The notes below the pieces were generated by a model. It was not told the origin of the DNA. It searched no databases and was given only the letters and a program-made list of their open reading frames with translations. A stretch of 64,000 nt of DNA from Sphingomonas suaedae. Lineage in GTDB: Bacteria; Pseudomonadota; Alphaproteobacteria; Sphingomonadales; Sphingomonadaceae. This document shows, in pieces, positions 9,085 through 17,700 of the stretch. The stretch's first letter is position 1. Every line of letters starts with the position of its first letter. The DNA is taken from the NCBI RefSeq assembly GCF_007833215.1, contig NZ_CP042239.1, forward strand, positions 310,001-374,000, written 5' to 3'. Both the position numbers and the translations under genes were made by a program.

Positions 9085-10521
9085 TCAGCGAAACGGCGGT
9101 TCGTTGAACGCACGCAGCTTGCGGCTGTGGAGTTTTGCGCCTTCGCGCCGCAACTCCTCGCAGGTCTCGATACCGATTTTGAGATGCTCGGCGATGGCGC
9201 GCTCGTAGAAGCGGTTGGCCTGGCCGGGCAGCTTGATCTCACCGTGCAGCGGCTTGTCGGAGACGCACAGCAACGTGCCGTAGGGGACGCGGAAGCGGTA
9301 TCCCTGCGCCGCGAGCGTCGCGCTTTCCATGTCCACCCCGACCGCGCGGCTGAGCGAAAAGCGGAGCGCCGAGCGCGAGAAGCGCAATTCCCAGTTGCGG
9401 TCGTCGGTCGTGACGATCGTGCCGGTGCGCAGCCGCCGCTTGAGTTCGTCCCCCGACTGTCCCGACACGGTTTCGGCGGCGCGGGCGAGCGCCTGCTGCA
9501 CCTCGGCGATCGCCGGGATCGGGATTTCGGGGGGCAGCACATCATCGAGGACGTGGTCGTCGCGCAGATAGGCGTGGGCGAGCACATAGTCGCCGATCCG
9601 CTGGCTGGGACGCAGCCCGCCGCAATGGCCGATCATCATCCATGCCTCCGGCCGCAGCACTGCGAGGTGATCGGTGATCGTCTTCGCGTTTGAGGGGCCG
9701 ACGCCGATATTGACCAACGTGATGCCGCTGCCGTCCTCCGCCATCAGGTGCCAGGCGGGCATCTGGTGGCGTCGCCAGGCACCGTCGGTCAGCAACGTAT
9801 CGGGATCGTCGCCGGATTCGATGACGATCCCGCCTGGGCCGGACACGCCCGTGAAGCGGCTGTCCGGGCCAAGCTGCGCACAGGCCCAGCGAACGAATTC
9901 ATCGACATAGCGGTGATAGTTGGTGAAGAGGATATATTGCTGCACATGTTCCGACGGTGTGCCGGTATAATGGCGCAGCCGGGCAAGGCTGAAGTCGGTG
10001 CGCAGCCCGTCGAACAGCGCGAGCGGACGGGTGCCGTCCTGACTGATCCAGCTGCCATCGGCAATCTCATCGCCGATATGCGCCAGTTCGGTTGCCGGAA
10101 AATGCCGGGCGAGTTCGAGCGCCGACACCTCGTCCAGCCGCAGCGCATGGCCGGGGTCGAGCACATAGGGAAAGGGGATTTCCTGCCGTCCCGTAGTCGC
10201 AGTGACCTCGACGTCATAATCCTCGATCAGCAAGGTGAGCTGTTCGACCAGATAGCGGGCGAACATCGCAGGGCGGGTCACGCTGATCGCATAGTCGCCC
10301 GGTGTGACGAGCCGCCCGAACGAGCGTGCCGGGGTCGGACGATCGACCTCGTTGCGATAGGAGACGCGGATTTCGGGATAGGCGAAGCTGCCGTCGCGGC
10401 GGCGCTCCGGGTCCGGGGCGATGCCCTGGGTCAGATAAAGGTCGAGGGCCTCCCGCAGGCGGGTGACGGAGGCGGTGTGCAGCCGATCCAGTTCGGCGAC
10501 GATTTCTTCTGCTTGTGTCAT
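9085..10521 (-). CDS. amn: AMP nucleosidase
   Basis: This 478-residue enzyme splits AMP into adenine and ribose 5-phosphate and controls purine pools. The N-terminal half has the Amn-specific region (PTPARSFGRLVTPGDYAISV, TRPAMFARYLVEQL) and the C-terminal half is a nucleoside-phosphorylase fold with NIGVGPSNAKTITDHLAVL, MIGHCGGLRPSQ and DMESATLAAQGYRFRVP. Length and motif order match full-length Amn. It starts at ATG after a short gap from the small protein encoded upstream on the same strand. Confidence 0.95.
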   Translation of the reverse strand: MTQAEEIVAELDRLHTASVTRLREALDLYLTQGIAPDPERRRDGSFAYPEIRVSYRNEVDRPTPARSFGRLVTPGDYAISVTRPAMFARYLVEQLTLLIEDYDVEVTATTGRQEIPFPYVLDPGHALRLDEVSALELARHFPATELAHIGDEIADGSWISQDGTRPLALFDGLRTDFSLARLRHYTGTPSEHVQQYILFTNYHRYVDEFVRWACAQLGPDSRFTGVSGPGGIVIESGDDPDTLLTDGAWRRHQMPAWHLMAEDGSGITLVNIGVGPSNAKTITDHLAVLRPEAWMMIGHCGGLRPSQRIGDYVLAHAYLRDDHVLDDVLPPEIPIPAIAEVQQALARAAETVSGQSGDELKRRLRTGTIVTTDDRNWELRFSRSALRFSLSRAVGVDMESATLAAQGYRFRVPYGTLLCVSDKPLHGEIKLPGQANRFYERAIAEHLKIGIETCEELRREGAKLHSRKLRAFNEPPFR

Positions 10522-10577
10522 CTTTCGCGGTTAATGGGCGACGATGACATAGGCAAGACCGGATCGTGTCGGTTCCA

Positions 10578-10606
10578 TGGCGCGCCGGTACGGCACCGGC
10601 GCGCCA
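10578..10606 (-). terminator. GC-rich hairpin after the small membrane protein gene
   Basis: Arms TGGCGCGCCGGT (10578-10589) and ACCGGCGCGCCA (10595-10606) pair exactly over a 5-nt loop. It follows the stop codon at 10614 on the minus strand and precedes amn. No T-run follows, so its role as terminator is uncertain. Confidence 0.45.
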
Positions 10607-10613
10607 GGTCATG

Positions 10614-10880
10614 TCACTTGTCGTCTTCGTCCTTGTCGAGCAGCTTGCTGATGCCGAACGCGGCACCCGCTACCGCCGCAGCGGCACCCGCCGCGATCGC
10701 AGCGGCGGCGACGGGGTTCTTCTTCGCGGCATCGACGACATCGTCGACAGCCTCGCTAATCGCTTCGCCCGCGTCGGTCAGCGCGTCCTTCGCCTGATCG
10801 AACAGGCTTTCTTCGGTGTTGGTCTCCGCCTTGGTTTCGGTCGTCGACGGGCTCGTTGCAGGTGTTGTCTCGTCCATCAT
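10614..10880 (-). CDS. Small acidic protein with one Ala-rich membrane-like helix
   Basis: I do not recognise this 88-residue protein. It has a Thr/Glu-rich N-terminus, an amphipathic helix (FDQAKDALTDAGEAISEAV), then a hydrophobic Ala/Gly stretch (NPVAAAAIAAGAAAAVAGA, about residues 52-70) and an acidic tail KLLDKDEDDK. The layout recalls small stress-linked or YtxH-like proteins, but I cannot assign a family. AAGGGAG lies eight bases before the first of two adjacent ATGs. It sits just upstream of amn on the same strand. Confidence 0.7.
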   Translation of the reverse strand: MMDETTPATSPSTTETKAETNTEESLFDQAKDALTDAGEAISEAVDDVVDAAKKNPVAAAAIAAGAAAAVAGAAFGISKLLDKDEDDK

Positions 10881-10965
10881 CACTGGGTCTCCCTTCCGCA
10901 ATGACAACAGCTTCGCCGCACGCCGGTTCCACCGTCAACGGCAAACCGGCGCGCGTCCGAAACGG

Positions 10966-11445
10966 TTAGAGGCTTTCGAGGAGATGTTCGGCCGAGCTGA
11001 CCTTGAATTCGCCCGGCGCTTCGACGTGAAGCTGTTCGACGACGCCATCGTTGATCAGCATCGAATAACGCTGGCCGCGCGTGCCCATGCCGAACTTGCT
11101 GCCGTCCATCTCCAGGCCGACTGCCTTGGCGAAGGCCCCGTTGCCGTCCGACAGCATCGTGACGTCGCCCGCATCGGCGCTTTTCGCCCATGCGCCCATG
11201 ACAAAGGCGTCGTTGACGGCGGTGCAGGCGATCTCGTCCACGCCCTTTGCCTTCAGCTCATCCGCCTTTTCGACATAGCCGGGCAGGTGGCGCGCCGAGC
11301 AGGTCGGGGTGAAGGCGCCGGGGACCGAAAACAGCGCGACCTTGCGGCCCGCGAAATAGTCGTCGGAGTTGACCTGTTCGGGGCCGTTCTCGGTCGCCTT
11401 GACGAAGGTGGTGCTGGGTACGCGATCACCAATCTGGATGGTCAT
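10966..11445 (-). CDS. Prx5-type peroxiredoxin
   Basis: This 159-residue thiol peroxidase reduces hydrogen and alkyl peroxides. The active site is VPGAFTPTCSARHLPGY near residue 48, where the Cys is peroxidatic; a second Cys occurs in DEIACTAVND and could resolve it. The C-terminal part (GTRGQRYSMLINDGVVEQL) is typical of the Prx5/AhpE-like group. The chosen ATG has GAGGAGA upstream and matches the family N-terminus MTIQIGDRVPS. It is divergent from yqgE. Confidence 0.93.
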   Translation of the reverse strand: MTIQIGDRVPSTTFVKATENGPEQVNSDDYFAGRKVALFSVPGAFTPTCSARHLPGYVEKADELKAKGVDEIACTAVNDAFVMGAWAKSADAGDVTMLSDGNGAFAKAVGLEMDGSKFGMGTRGQRYSMLINDGVVEQLHVEAPGEFKVSSAEHLLESL

Positions 11446-11551
11446 GCTGCTCTCCTCTTGCCGCGGAACTGCGGTTTGGCGTCCAAGTGGCACATGTGCG
11501 GCGATTTTCAAGCGTGGCGGAGCGATGCGCGGGACGATATGGTCCGGCCGC

Positions 11552-12112
11552 ATGGAAGAGAGCGCGTATCTGACCGGGCAAATACTGCTCGCTTTGCCCG
11601 GCATCGGCGACCCGCGATTCGAGCGCGCGGCGATCGCGATCTGCGCGCATGACGAGGAGGGTGCGCTGGGCATCGGGATCGGCCACACGATCGACGGGCT
11701 TGGGCTGCACGAGCTGCTCGGCCAGTTCGAGATCGATCCCGGCGCAGCGCCCGACGCGCCGGTGCATTTCGGCGGACCGGTGGAGCCGAGGCGAGGCTTT
11801 GTGCTCCATTCTACCGACTGGGGCGGGCAGGACACGGTTGACGTCGCCGGGCGCTGGGCGCTGTCGGGAACCATCGATGTGCTGCGCGCGATCGCCGACG
11901 GGACGGGGCCGTCCCGATGGCTGGTCGCGCTGGGCTATGCCGGATGGAGCGAGGGACAACTCGACGCGGAGCTGACCCGGCACGGCTGGTTCAACGTGCC
12001 GGGCGACGCCGCGCTGCTTTACGAAATCGATGCCGAACGGCGCTGGGAAGCGAGCTTCGCGACCGCGGGCATCGATCCCAGGCTGCTGGCGAGCGGCGGC
12101 GGGACCGCCTGA
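11552..12112 (+). CDS. YqgE/AlgH (UPF0301) family protein
   Basis: This 186-residue protein carries the YqgE/AlgH hallmarks: YLTGQILLALPGIGDPRFER at the start, a long beta-rich core with PVHFGGPVEPRRGFVLH, and ALGYAGWSEGQLDAEL near residue 130. The family is widespread and its biochemical role is unresolved. I choose the ATG giving MEESAYLTG because that is where homologues begin; an in-frame ATG nine codons earlier has a ribosome site only two bases away. A GNAT gene follows on the same strand. Confidence 0.9.
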   Translation: MEESAYLTGQILLALPGIGDPRFERAAIAICAHDEEGALGIGIGHTIDGLGLHELLGQFEIDPGAAPDAPVHFGGPVEPRRGFVLHSTDWGGQDTVDVAGRWALSGTIDVLRAIADGTGPSRWLVALGYAGWSEGQLDAELTRHGWFNVPGDAALLYEIDAERRWEASFATAGIDPRLLASGGGTA

Positions 12113-12170
12113 CCGCTTTGCGCGCAAGTGCCGGGCTGACAGCGGGCGCGGGGCGGGGCATGGCCGCCGC

Positions 12171-12851
12171 ATGACGCATGTGCTCGACCGACCGATCTGG
12201 TCCGCGCTCACCACCGGCTGGGCCCATCTTGCCGAAGGAGACGCGCGGGCGCTGCGGATCGACCGCAAGGTCGGGATGTTCGGTGCGGCGGCGGATGCGG
12301 CACCGGAGAGTGCGGTCGCACTCGCCGCATTGGTGCCGCAGGAGGGTGAGTTGTGGCTGGTCGAGCGCGATCCGCTGCCGCTACCGCCCGGCGTGCGCGT
12401 TGTGAAGGAAGGGCTGGCCGTGCAGATGGTGCTGGACCGGCTGACGCCCGACGAGCGCGAACCGCCCGCGATCGAGCCGCTGGGCGATGCCGATGGGGCG
12501 GAGATGTTCGCGCTCGCCACCCTGACCGAACCGGGACCCTATGTGCGCCGGACCCACCGGCTGGGCGGATTCGTCGGGGTGCGCGAGGGTGGAAAGCTGG
12601 TGGCGATGGCGGGCGAGCGGATGCAGATGCCCGGCTATGGCGAGGTCAGCGCGGTCTGCACCCATCCCGACTGGCGGGGCCGGGGGCTGGCAGGGCATCT
12701 GACCCGTCACGTTACCGCAGCCATTCTGGCGCGCGGGCTGACGCCTTTCCTGCACTGCTATGCGAGCAACGCGGGTGCGGTTGCGCTGTACGAGGCGATG
12801 GGCTTTCGCATCCGCGCATACATCCACGCGACGGTGATCGTGCGACGCTGA
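12171..12851 (+). CDS. GNAT-family N-acetyltransferase (FR47-like)
   Basis: This 226-residue protein has a GNAT domain in its second half: GEVSAVCTHPDWRGRGLAG (acetyl-CoA loop, with R-G-R-G-L-A) and later YASNAGAVALYEAMGFR, the classical final strand-helix. The N-terminal 100 residues resemble the FR47-like group. It would transfer an acetyl group from acetyl-CoA; the acceptor is not predictable. It follows yqgE after 58 bp and may share its transcript. Confidence 0.88.
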   Translation: MTHVLDRPIWSALTTGWAHLAEGDARALRIDRKVGMFGAAADAAPESAVALAALVPQEGELWLVERDPLPLPPGVRVVKEGLAVQMVLDRLTPDEREPPAIEPLGDADGAEMFALATLTEPGPYVRRTHRLGGFVGVREGGKLVAMAGERMQMPGYGEVSAVCTHPDWRGRGLAGHLTRHVTAAILARGLTPFLHCYASNAGAVALYEAMGFRIRAYIHATVIVRR

Positions 12852-12873
12852 CCGATCCGGTGACCGACATCAT

Positions 12874-12889
12874 ATAAAGATATCTTTAT
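12874..12889. promoter_or_regulatory. Perfect 16-bp palindrome upstream of ahcY (operator candidate)
   Basis: ATAAAGATATCTTTAT is its own reverse complement and lies 91 bp before the ahcY start. AT-rich palindromes of this form upstream of methionine-cycle genes are typical for ArsR-family SAM/SAH-responsive repressors such as SahR. The symmetry is direct observation; the regulator is inferred, and no such repressor gene is in the window. Confidence 0.6.
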
Positions 12890-12980
12890 GTTTCGTTTGC
12901 GCATTGGCTGTCGATCGGCTAGGGGCGCGGGCAGAGCCGTGGGTATCGCGGCGATTCAGTTCACTAGCCGGAGAAAGATC

Positions 12981-14387
12981 GTGGCCACCGTGCTCGACAA
13001 GACCGATTACGTCATCAAGGACATCAGCCTCGCCGCGTTCGGCCGCAAGGAAATCGAGATCGCCGAAACCGAAATGCCGGGCCTGATGGCGCTGCGCGAG
13101 GAATTCGGCGCGAGCAAGCCGCTCAAGGGTGCGCGCATCACCGGTTCGCTGCACATGACGATCCAGACCGCGGTGCTGATCGAGACGCTGAAGGAACTTG
13201 GCGCCGAATTGCGCTGGGCGACGTGCAACATCTATTCGACCCAGGACCATGCCGCCGCCGCGATCGCCGCCGCCGGCATCCCGGTCTTCGCCGTCAAGGG
13301 CGAGACGCTGGAAGAATATTGGGATTACGTCATCCGCATCTTCGACTGGGGGCAGGACCAGACCTGCAACATGATCCTCGACGATGGCGGCGACGCCACC
13401 ATGTTCGCGCTGTGGGGCGCGCGCGTCGAGGCGGGTGAGGAACTGTTCACCCCGTCGAACGAGGAAGAGGAAATCTTCGTCGCGACGCTCAAGCGTTTCC
13501 TGGCCGAGCGTCCGGGTTACCTCACCAAGACCGTCCAGAACATCAAGGGCGTGTCGGAAGAGACCACCACCGGCGTGCATCGCCTGTACGAGCTGTCGAA
13601 GAAGGGCAAGCTTCCCTTCCCGGCGATCAACGTCAACGACAGCGTCACCAAGTCGAAGTTCGACAACCTTTATGGCTGCAAGGAATCGCTGGTCGACGCG
13701 ATCCGTCGCGCGACCGACGTGATGCTGGCCGGCAAGGTCGCCTGCGTCGCCGGCTTTGGCGATGTGGGCAAGGGTTCGGCGGCGTCGCTGCGCAATGGCG
13801 GCGCGCGCGTGCTGGTCACCGAAATCGATCCGATCTGCGCGCTGCAGGCGGCGATGGAAGGCTATGAAGTCGTGACGATGGAAGAGGCGGCGACCCGCGC
13901 CGACATCTTCGTCACCGCGACCGGCAACGAAGGCGTGCTGACCGTCGATCACATGCGCGCGATGAAGAACATGGCGATCGTGTCGAACATCGGCCATTTC
14001 GACAGCGAGATCGAGATCGCCGGCCTCGCCAACTTCAAATGGACCGAGATCAAGCCGCAGGTCGACGAGGTCGAGTTCCCCGATGGCAAGAAGATCATCG
14101 TGCTGTCGAAGGGCCGCCTGGTGAACCTGGGCAACGCGACCGGCCACCCGTCGTTCGTGATGTCTTCGTCGTTCACCAACCAGGTTCTGGCGCAGATCGA
14201 GCTTTGGACCGGCGCGGACAAGTACAAGAACGACGTGTATGTCCTGCCCAAGCATCTCGACGAGAAGGTCGCGGCGCTTCACCTCGACAAGCTGGGCGTC
14301 AAGCTGAGCAAGCTGACCCAGCGCCAAGCCGACTATATCGGCGTGCCGGTCGAAGGGCCGTTCAAGCCGGATCATTATCGCTACTGA
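12981..14387 (+). CDS. ahcY: Adenosylhomocysteinase
   Basis: This 468-residue NAD-dependent enzyme hydrolyses S-adenosylhomocysteine to adenosine and homocysteine, keeping methylation going. It shows the substrate-domain sequence [17 protein letters not shown], the catalytic stretch [16 protein letters not shown], the NAD-binding loop [12 protein letters not shown] and the conserved C-terminus KPDHYRY. The reading frame is open further upstream, but the GTG at 12981 is preceded by GGAGAAAG with seven bases spacing and gives the family N-terminus. A palindromic operator candidate lies upstream and a strong terminator follows. Confidence 0.97.
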   Translation: MATVLDKTDYVIKDISLAAFGRKEIEIAETEMPGLMALREEFGASKPLKGARITGSLHMTIQTAVLIETLKELGAELRWATCNIYSTQDHAAAAIAAAGIPVFAVKGETLEEYWDYVIRIFDWGQDQTCNMILDDGGDATMFALWGARVEAGEELFTPSNEEEEIFVATLKRFLAERPGYLTKTVQNIKGVSEETTTGVHRLYELSKKGKLPFPAINVNDSVTKSKFDNLYGCKESLVDAIRRATDVMLAGKVACVAGFGDVGKGSAASLRNGGARVLVTEIDPICALQAAMEGYEVVTMEEAATRADIFVTATGNEGVLTVDHMRAMKNMAIVSNIGHFDSEIEIAGLANFKWTEIKPQVDEVEFPDGKKIIVLSKGRLVNLGNATGHPSFVMSSSFTNQVLAQIELWTGADKYKNDVYVLPKHLDEKVAALHLDKLGVKLSKLTQRQADYIGVPVEGPFKPDHYRY

Positions 14388-14412
14388 TCCTGCGATCAGG
14401 TTGAGAGTATCG

Positions 14413-14444
14413 GGGCGCTTCCGGGATCGGGAGCGCCCTTTTTT
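14413..14444 (+). terminator. Intrinsic terminator of ahcY
   Basis: A 10-bp stem (14413-14422 with 14429-14438, one G-T pair) with a 6-nt loop is followed by six T residues. It lies 25 bp after the ahcY stop. Confidence 0.9.
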
Positions 14445-14565
14445 GCCATCGGTACTGTGTTGTTCGAGCAACACTCGCGGAGAAAGGGATTCCAACGGCT
14501 TGCGTTTCTCAGTCTTATAAGCGCAGAAAAAAATGACACCAAAATAACCGAAATGGGGACCCATC

Positions 14566-17556
14566 ATGCGGTATGTAGCTGCTTCCCGCCGGGCGCGTTT
14601 GCGCTTTTCCGTTTCACTGGCTTCGGTCGCGTTGGCCGGACTCGCTTCGGCGGTGGCCCAAGAGGCCCCGGCGGAGGATGAAACTGCAGCGCAGGATGGC
14701 GAGACGGTCGTCATTACCGGATCGCGTATTGGCCGTCCGGAGCTCTCGCTTCCCAATCCGGTTCAGGTGATCACTTCGGAGGCGATTGAACAGTCGGGCA
14801 AGACGAACCTGACCGATTACCTCATCGATTCTCCTGCGCTTCTCGGTTCGCAGAGCAATGTGGACGTCGCCGGATCCAATCTGAGCAACGCGCAGAATGT
14901 TGGCGTCAATTTGCTCGACTTGCGTAACCTCGGCTCGCAGCGCACCCTTGTGCTCGTTGACGGCCGTCGGCATGTCGCCGGTTATCCCGGCATCGCCGCA
15001 GTCGATGTCAACACCATTCCTTCGGACCTCGTCGAGCGTATCGATATTCTGACCGGCGGCACTTCGGCGGTTTACGGCGCCGATGGCGTGACCGGCGTGG
15101 TCAACTTCATTCTGAAGGACGATTTTGACGGTCTGCGCGTCCGTGGCCAGGCGAACATCTCTGAGCGCGGCGATGCCGGATCGCGCTTCGTAGCTGTGAC
15201 CTGGGGCAAGAATTTTGCCGGCGGGCGGGGCAATGTGACCGCAGCTTACGAGTTCCAGGAAACCGACCGCTTCAGCCAGCGCGATCGTCTGAACTACGGG
15301 CTGACTGGTCCGTCCTATGCGTTCGCCCGTGATCCCAACGATCCGGACGGCCCGACCGATAATGACGGCGTGCCCGACCGGATCCTGTACACCGATCTGC
15401 GTTGGGCAGACAGCTCGCCGGGCGGGGCGGTCGATCTCGATGGCGATTTCGTTCCCGATCGCACGGGTGAGGGCGGCATCTACGACCTCGGCACCTATGT
15501 GCCTGGGTCGGCTTTCACCGTAGGCGGTTCGAGCACGCCGCGCGAAAGCTATTATGGCGATTATCTCCCCTATGTTCGTCGCCACATCGCCAACCTGATG
15601 GCGAAGTTTGAGGTCAGCCCGGCGCTCGAAATCTATGCACAGGGCAAATATGTCCGCTCGACCGCGTACACCTTCGCGCAGCCGACTTATGACTTCTACA
15701 CCGAGCTTGCCCCCGATAACGCGTATCTGATCGAGCGTTATGGCGCGGCTGCCATTTCCGGCCCGGCCCTTTTCAGCCGCGACCATTTCGATTTCGGTAT
15801 CCGCCGTTACGAGCTCGAGCGTGAACTATTTCGCACCGTCGTGGGCGCGCGCGGGGACATCGGGTCAGGACTGAAATACGACTTTTCCTATGTGTTCGGC
15901 CAGTCCACACAGGAAAGCACCAATCGGAATGACCGGATTGCGGACCGCTATTATGCTGCGCTCGATGCGGTCGTGAACCCGGCCAATGGCCAGATCACCT
16001 GTCGGATCAACCTCCCCGGTCAGACCAATGTGAATGGCGTCAGCTACGGCAATGGCGTCGTGTTCAATGGAACGCCGGTGACATTCAACCCAGGGCAGTG
16101 TGTGCCCATTAACATATTGGGCGAAGGCTCGCCGTCGCAGGCTGCGCTGGACTTCGTGACGGTTGATCACACCGACTGGGCGCGGATCAAGCAGCATGTG
16201 GTCTCGGCGGTACTGACCGGTAATACCGAATCCTATTTCAGGCTGCCCGGCGGCGGTGTCGGGTTCGCGATCGGCGCCGAGTATCGCTACGAGAGCAGCC
16301 ACTATATCCCGTCGGATGTGAGCTTGGCAGGCGTCCTGATGGATAACGCACCAGCGCGCGTTGACCGGGGCGACTTCGACGTGAAGGAACTGTTCGCCGA
16401 AGTGAACCTGCCAATTCTCGCGGACATGCCGTTCGCCGAGAACCTCTCGGTTGGTGGTGCCTATCGCTTCTCCGATTACTCGACGATCGGCCAGACCAGC
16501 ACCTGGAACGTGAACGGAAGCTACTCGCCCGTTCGCGACATCACCTTCCGCGGTACCTATTCGGAGGCGGTGCGCGCGCCCAATATTACCGAATTGTTCG
16601 CCGGCGGCAGCGGCACGTACGAGTTCATCACCGATCCGTGTGGGCCCGACCGTCTTGCCGAGGGTACGCAGTATCGGGCGGCGAACTGCGCCGCGGCGTT
16701 GACCGCTGCCGGGCTGAGCCCCGCGCAGCAGGCAGCGTTCGATCCGGCGAACGACTTCACCTCGCCGCAGAACAGCAGCCTGCTTGGCTTCCAGGGCGGC
16801 AACCCTACGCTGAACGAGGAAACGGCAAAGACCTGGACCACCGGCATCGTACTACGGCCGAGCTTCGTGCCCGGGCTGTCGATCAACGTTGACTGGTACA
16901 ACATCAAGATCGAGCAAGCGATCAACTACTCGACCGCGCAGGCGGTCGTCGATCTGTGCGTCGATCAGCCCACGCTGAACAACGTATATTGCAGCGTGAT
17001 TTCGCGCAGCCCGACGAGCGGCTATATCAACTTCTTCACCGTGATCCCGGAAAACGTTGCCGCTTATGAAACGGCCGGCCTCGATGTCGGATTTGCCTAT
17101 CGGGTCCAGCCGTTCGACAATCTCGGCACCTTCACCCTTCGCGGGCAATTCAACTATCTCGACAAGCTCGAGTTCGTGCCGACTGCCGGTGCCGATCCGG
17201 AGAACGAGCTGGATTCCTCAGCCTATCCCGCACCGAAATACAGCGCGAGCTTCGACCTGACCTGGAACAAGGGGCCGCTGACGGTCAATTACGGCGTCAA
17301 CTGGTGGTCGAAGACCCGCCGCGTGACGCCCGAGCAGGAGGCTGCGAACCCCGATTATGTGGCGCCGCAGTATATCTGGTACAAGGAAAAGTGGGAGCAC
17401 GATCTCTACATGAGCTATATGGTGGATGAAAAGTTCGAGCTGTACGGCGGTATCAACAATCTGTTCGACACCAAGCCGGACGTGGCGGCTGTGGCCTATC
17501 CGATCAGCGCCGTTGGACGTTCGTTCTTCATGGGTGTGAAAGCGAAGATTTTCTGA
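14566..17556 (+). CDS. TonB-dependent outer-membrane receptor
   Basis: This 996-residue protein has a signal peptide (to about AVAQ, residue 32), a plug domain from about residue 50 to 190 (ETVVITGSRI, NPVQVITSEAIEQSG, VDGRRHVAG, GTSAVYGADGVTGVVNFILK) and a long beta-barrel ending in aromatic phenylalanine (VKAKIF). Such receptors import siderophores, cobalamin or oligosaccharides with TonB energy. The opening TGSRI is typical of large sphingomonad and Caulobacter receptors often linked to sugars or peptides. No partner genes lie next to it, so the substrate is unknown. A terminator follows. Confidence 0.95.
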   Translation: MRYVAASRRARLRFSVSLASVALAGLASAVAQEAPAEDETAAQDGETVVITGSRIGRPELSLPNPVQVITSEAIEQSGKTNLTDYLIDSPALLGSQSNVDVAGSNLSNAQNVGVNLLDLRNLGSQRTLVLVDGRRHVAGYPGIAAVDVNTIPSDLVERIDILTGGTSAVYGADGVTGVVNFILKDDFDGLRVRGQANISERGDAGSRFVAVTWGKNFAGGRGNVTAAYEFQETDRFSQRDRLNYGLTGPSYAFARDPNDPDGPTDNDGVPDRILYTDLRWADSSPGGAVDLDGDFVPDRTGEGGIYDLGTYVPGSAFTVGGSSTPRESYYGDYLPYVRRHIANLMAKFEVSPALEIYAQGKYVRSTAYTFAQPTYDFYTELAPDNAYLIERYGAAAISGPALFSRDHFDFGIRRYELERELFRTVVGARGDIGSGLKYDFSYVFGQSTQESTNRNDRIADRYYAALDAVVNPANGQITCRINLPGQTNVNGVSYGNGVVFNGTPVTFNPGQCVPINILGEGSPSQAALDFVTVDHTDWARIKQHVVSAVLTGNTESYFRLPGGGVGFAIGAEYRYESSHYIPSDVSLAGVLMDNAPARVDRGDFDVKELFAEVNLPILADMPFAENLSVGGAYRFSDYSTIGQTSTWNVNGSYSPVRDITFRGTYSEAVRAPNITELFAGGSGTYEFITDPCGPDRLAEGTQYRAANCAAALTAAGLSPAQQAAFDPANDFTSPQNSSLLGFQGGNPTLNEETAKTWTTGIVLRPSFVPGLSINVDWYNIKIEQAINYSTAQAVVDLCVDQPTLNNVYCSVISRSPTSGYINFFTVIPENVAAYETAGLDVGFAYRVQPFDNLGTFTLRGQFNYLDKLEFVPTAGADPENELDSSAYPAPKYSASFDLTWNKGPLTVNYGVNWWSKTRRVTPEQEAANPDYVAPQYIWYKEKWEHDLYMSYMVDEKFELYGGINNLFDTKPDVAAVAYPISAVGRSFFMGVKAKIF

Positions 17557-17579
17557 GTATCGGCGCATGAGTTGACTAA

Positions 17580-17611
17580 GGGGCGTGTCCGGCGACGGAC
17601 GCGCCCCTTTT
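17580..17611 (+). terminator. Intrinsic terminator of the TonB-dependent receptor gene
   Basis: An 11-bp stem (17580-17590 with 17597-17607, one G-T pair) and 6-nt loop is followed by TTTT. It lies 23 bp after the receptor stop. Confidence 0.85.
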
Positions 17612-17700
17612 CGTGCCGGTCGAGCACAAGCGGAATGCGCAGCGCCGTTGCCGGACGATCCGGCAGTTCGTAAGAGCGACGGGATGAAGGGCGCGGCGCG

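Noticed and set aside
11525..11551. Earlier start for the YqgE-family gene
   Set aside because: The in-frame ATG at 11525 has its only ribosome-like site two bases away and would add residues absent from homologues.
12852..12980. Possible SAH or SAM riboswitch before ahcY
   Set aside because: Such elements occur before ahcY in some bacteria, but I cannot find the conserved stems; the clear signal is the 16-bp DNA palindrome.
12870..14756. Long minus-strand open frame covering ahcY
   Set aside because: Antisense shadow of ahcY; the forward frame has complete family motifs and a matched ribosome site and terminator.
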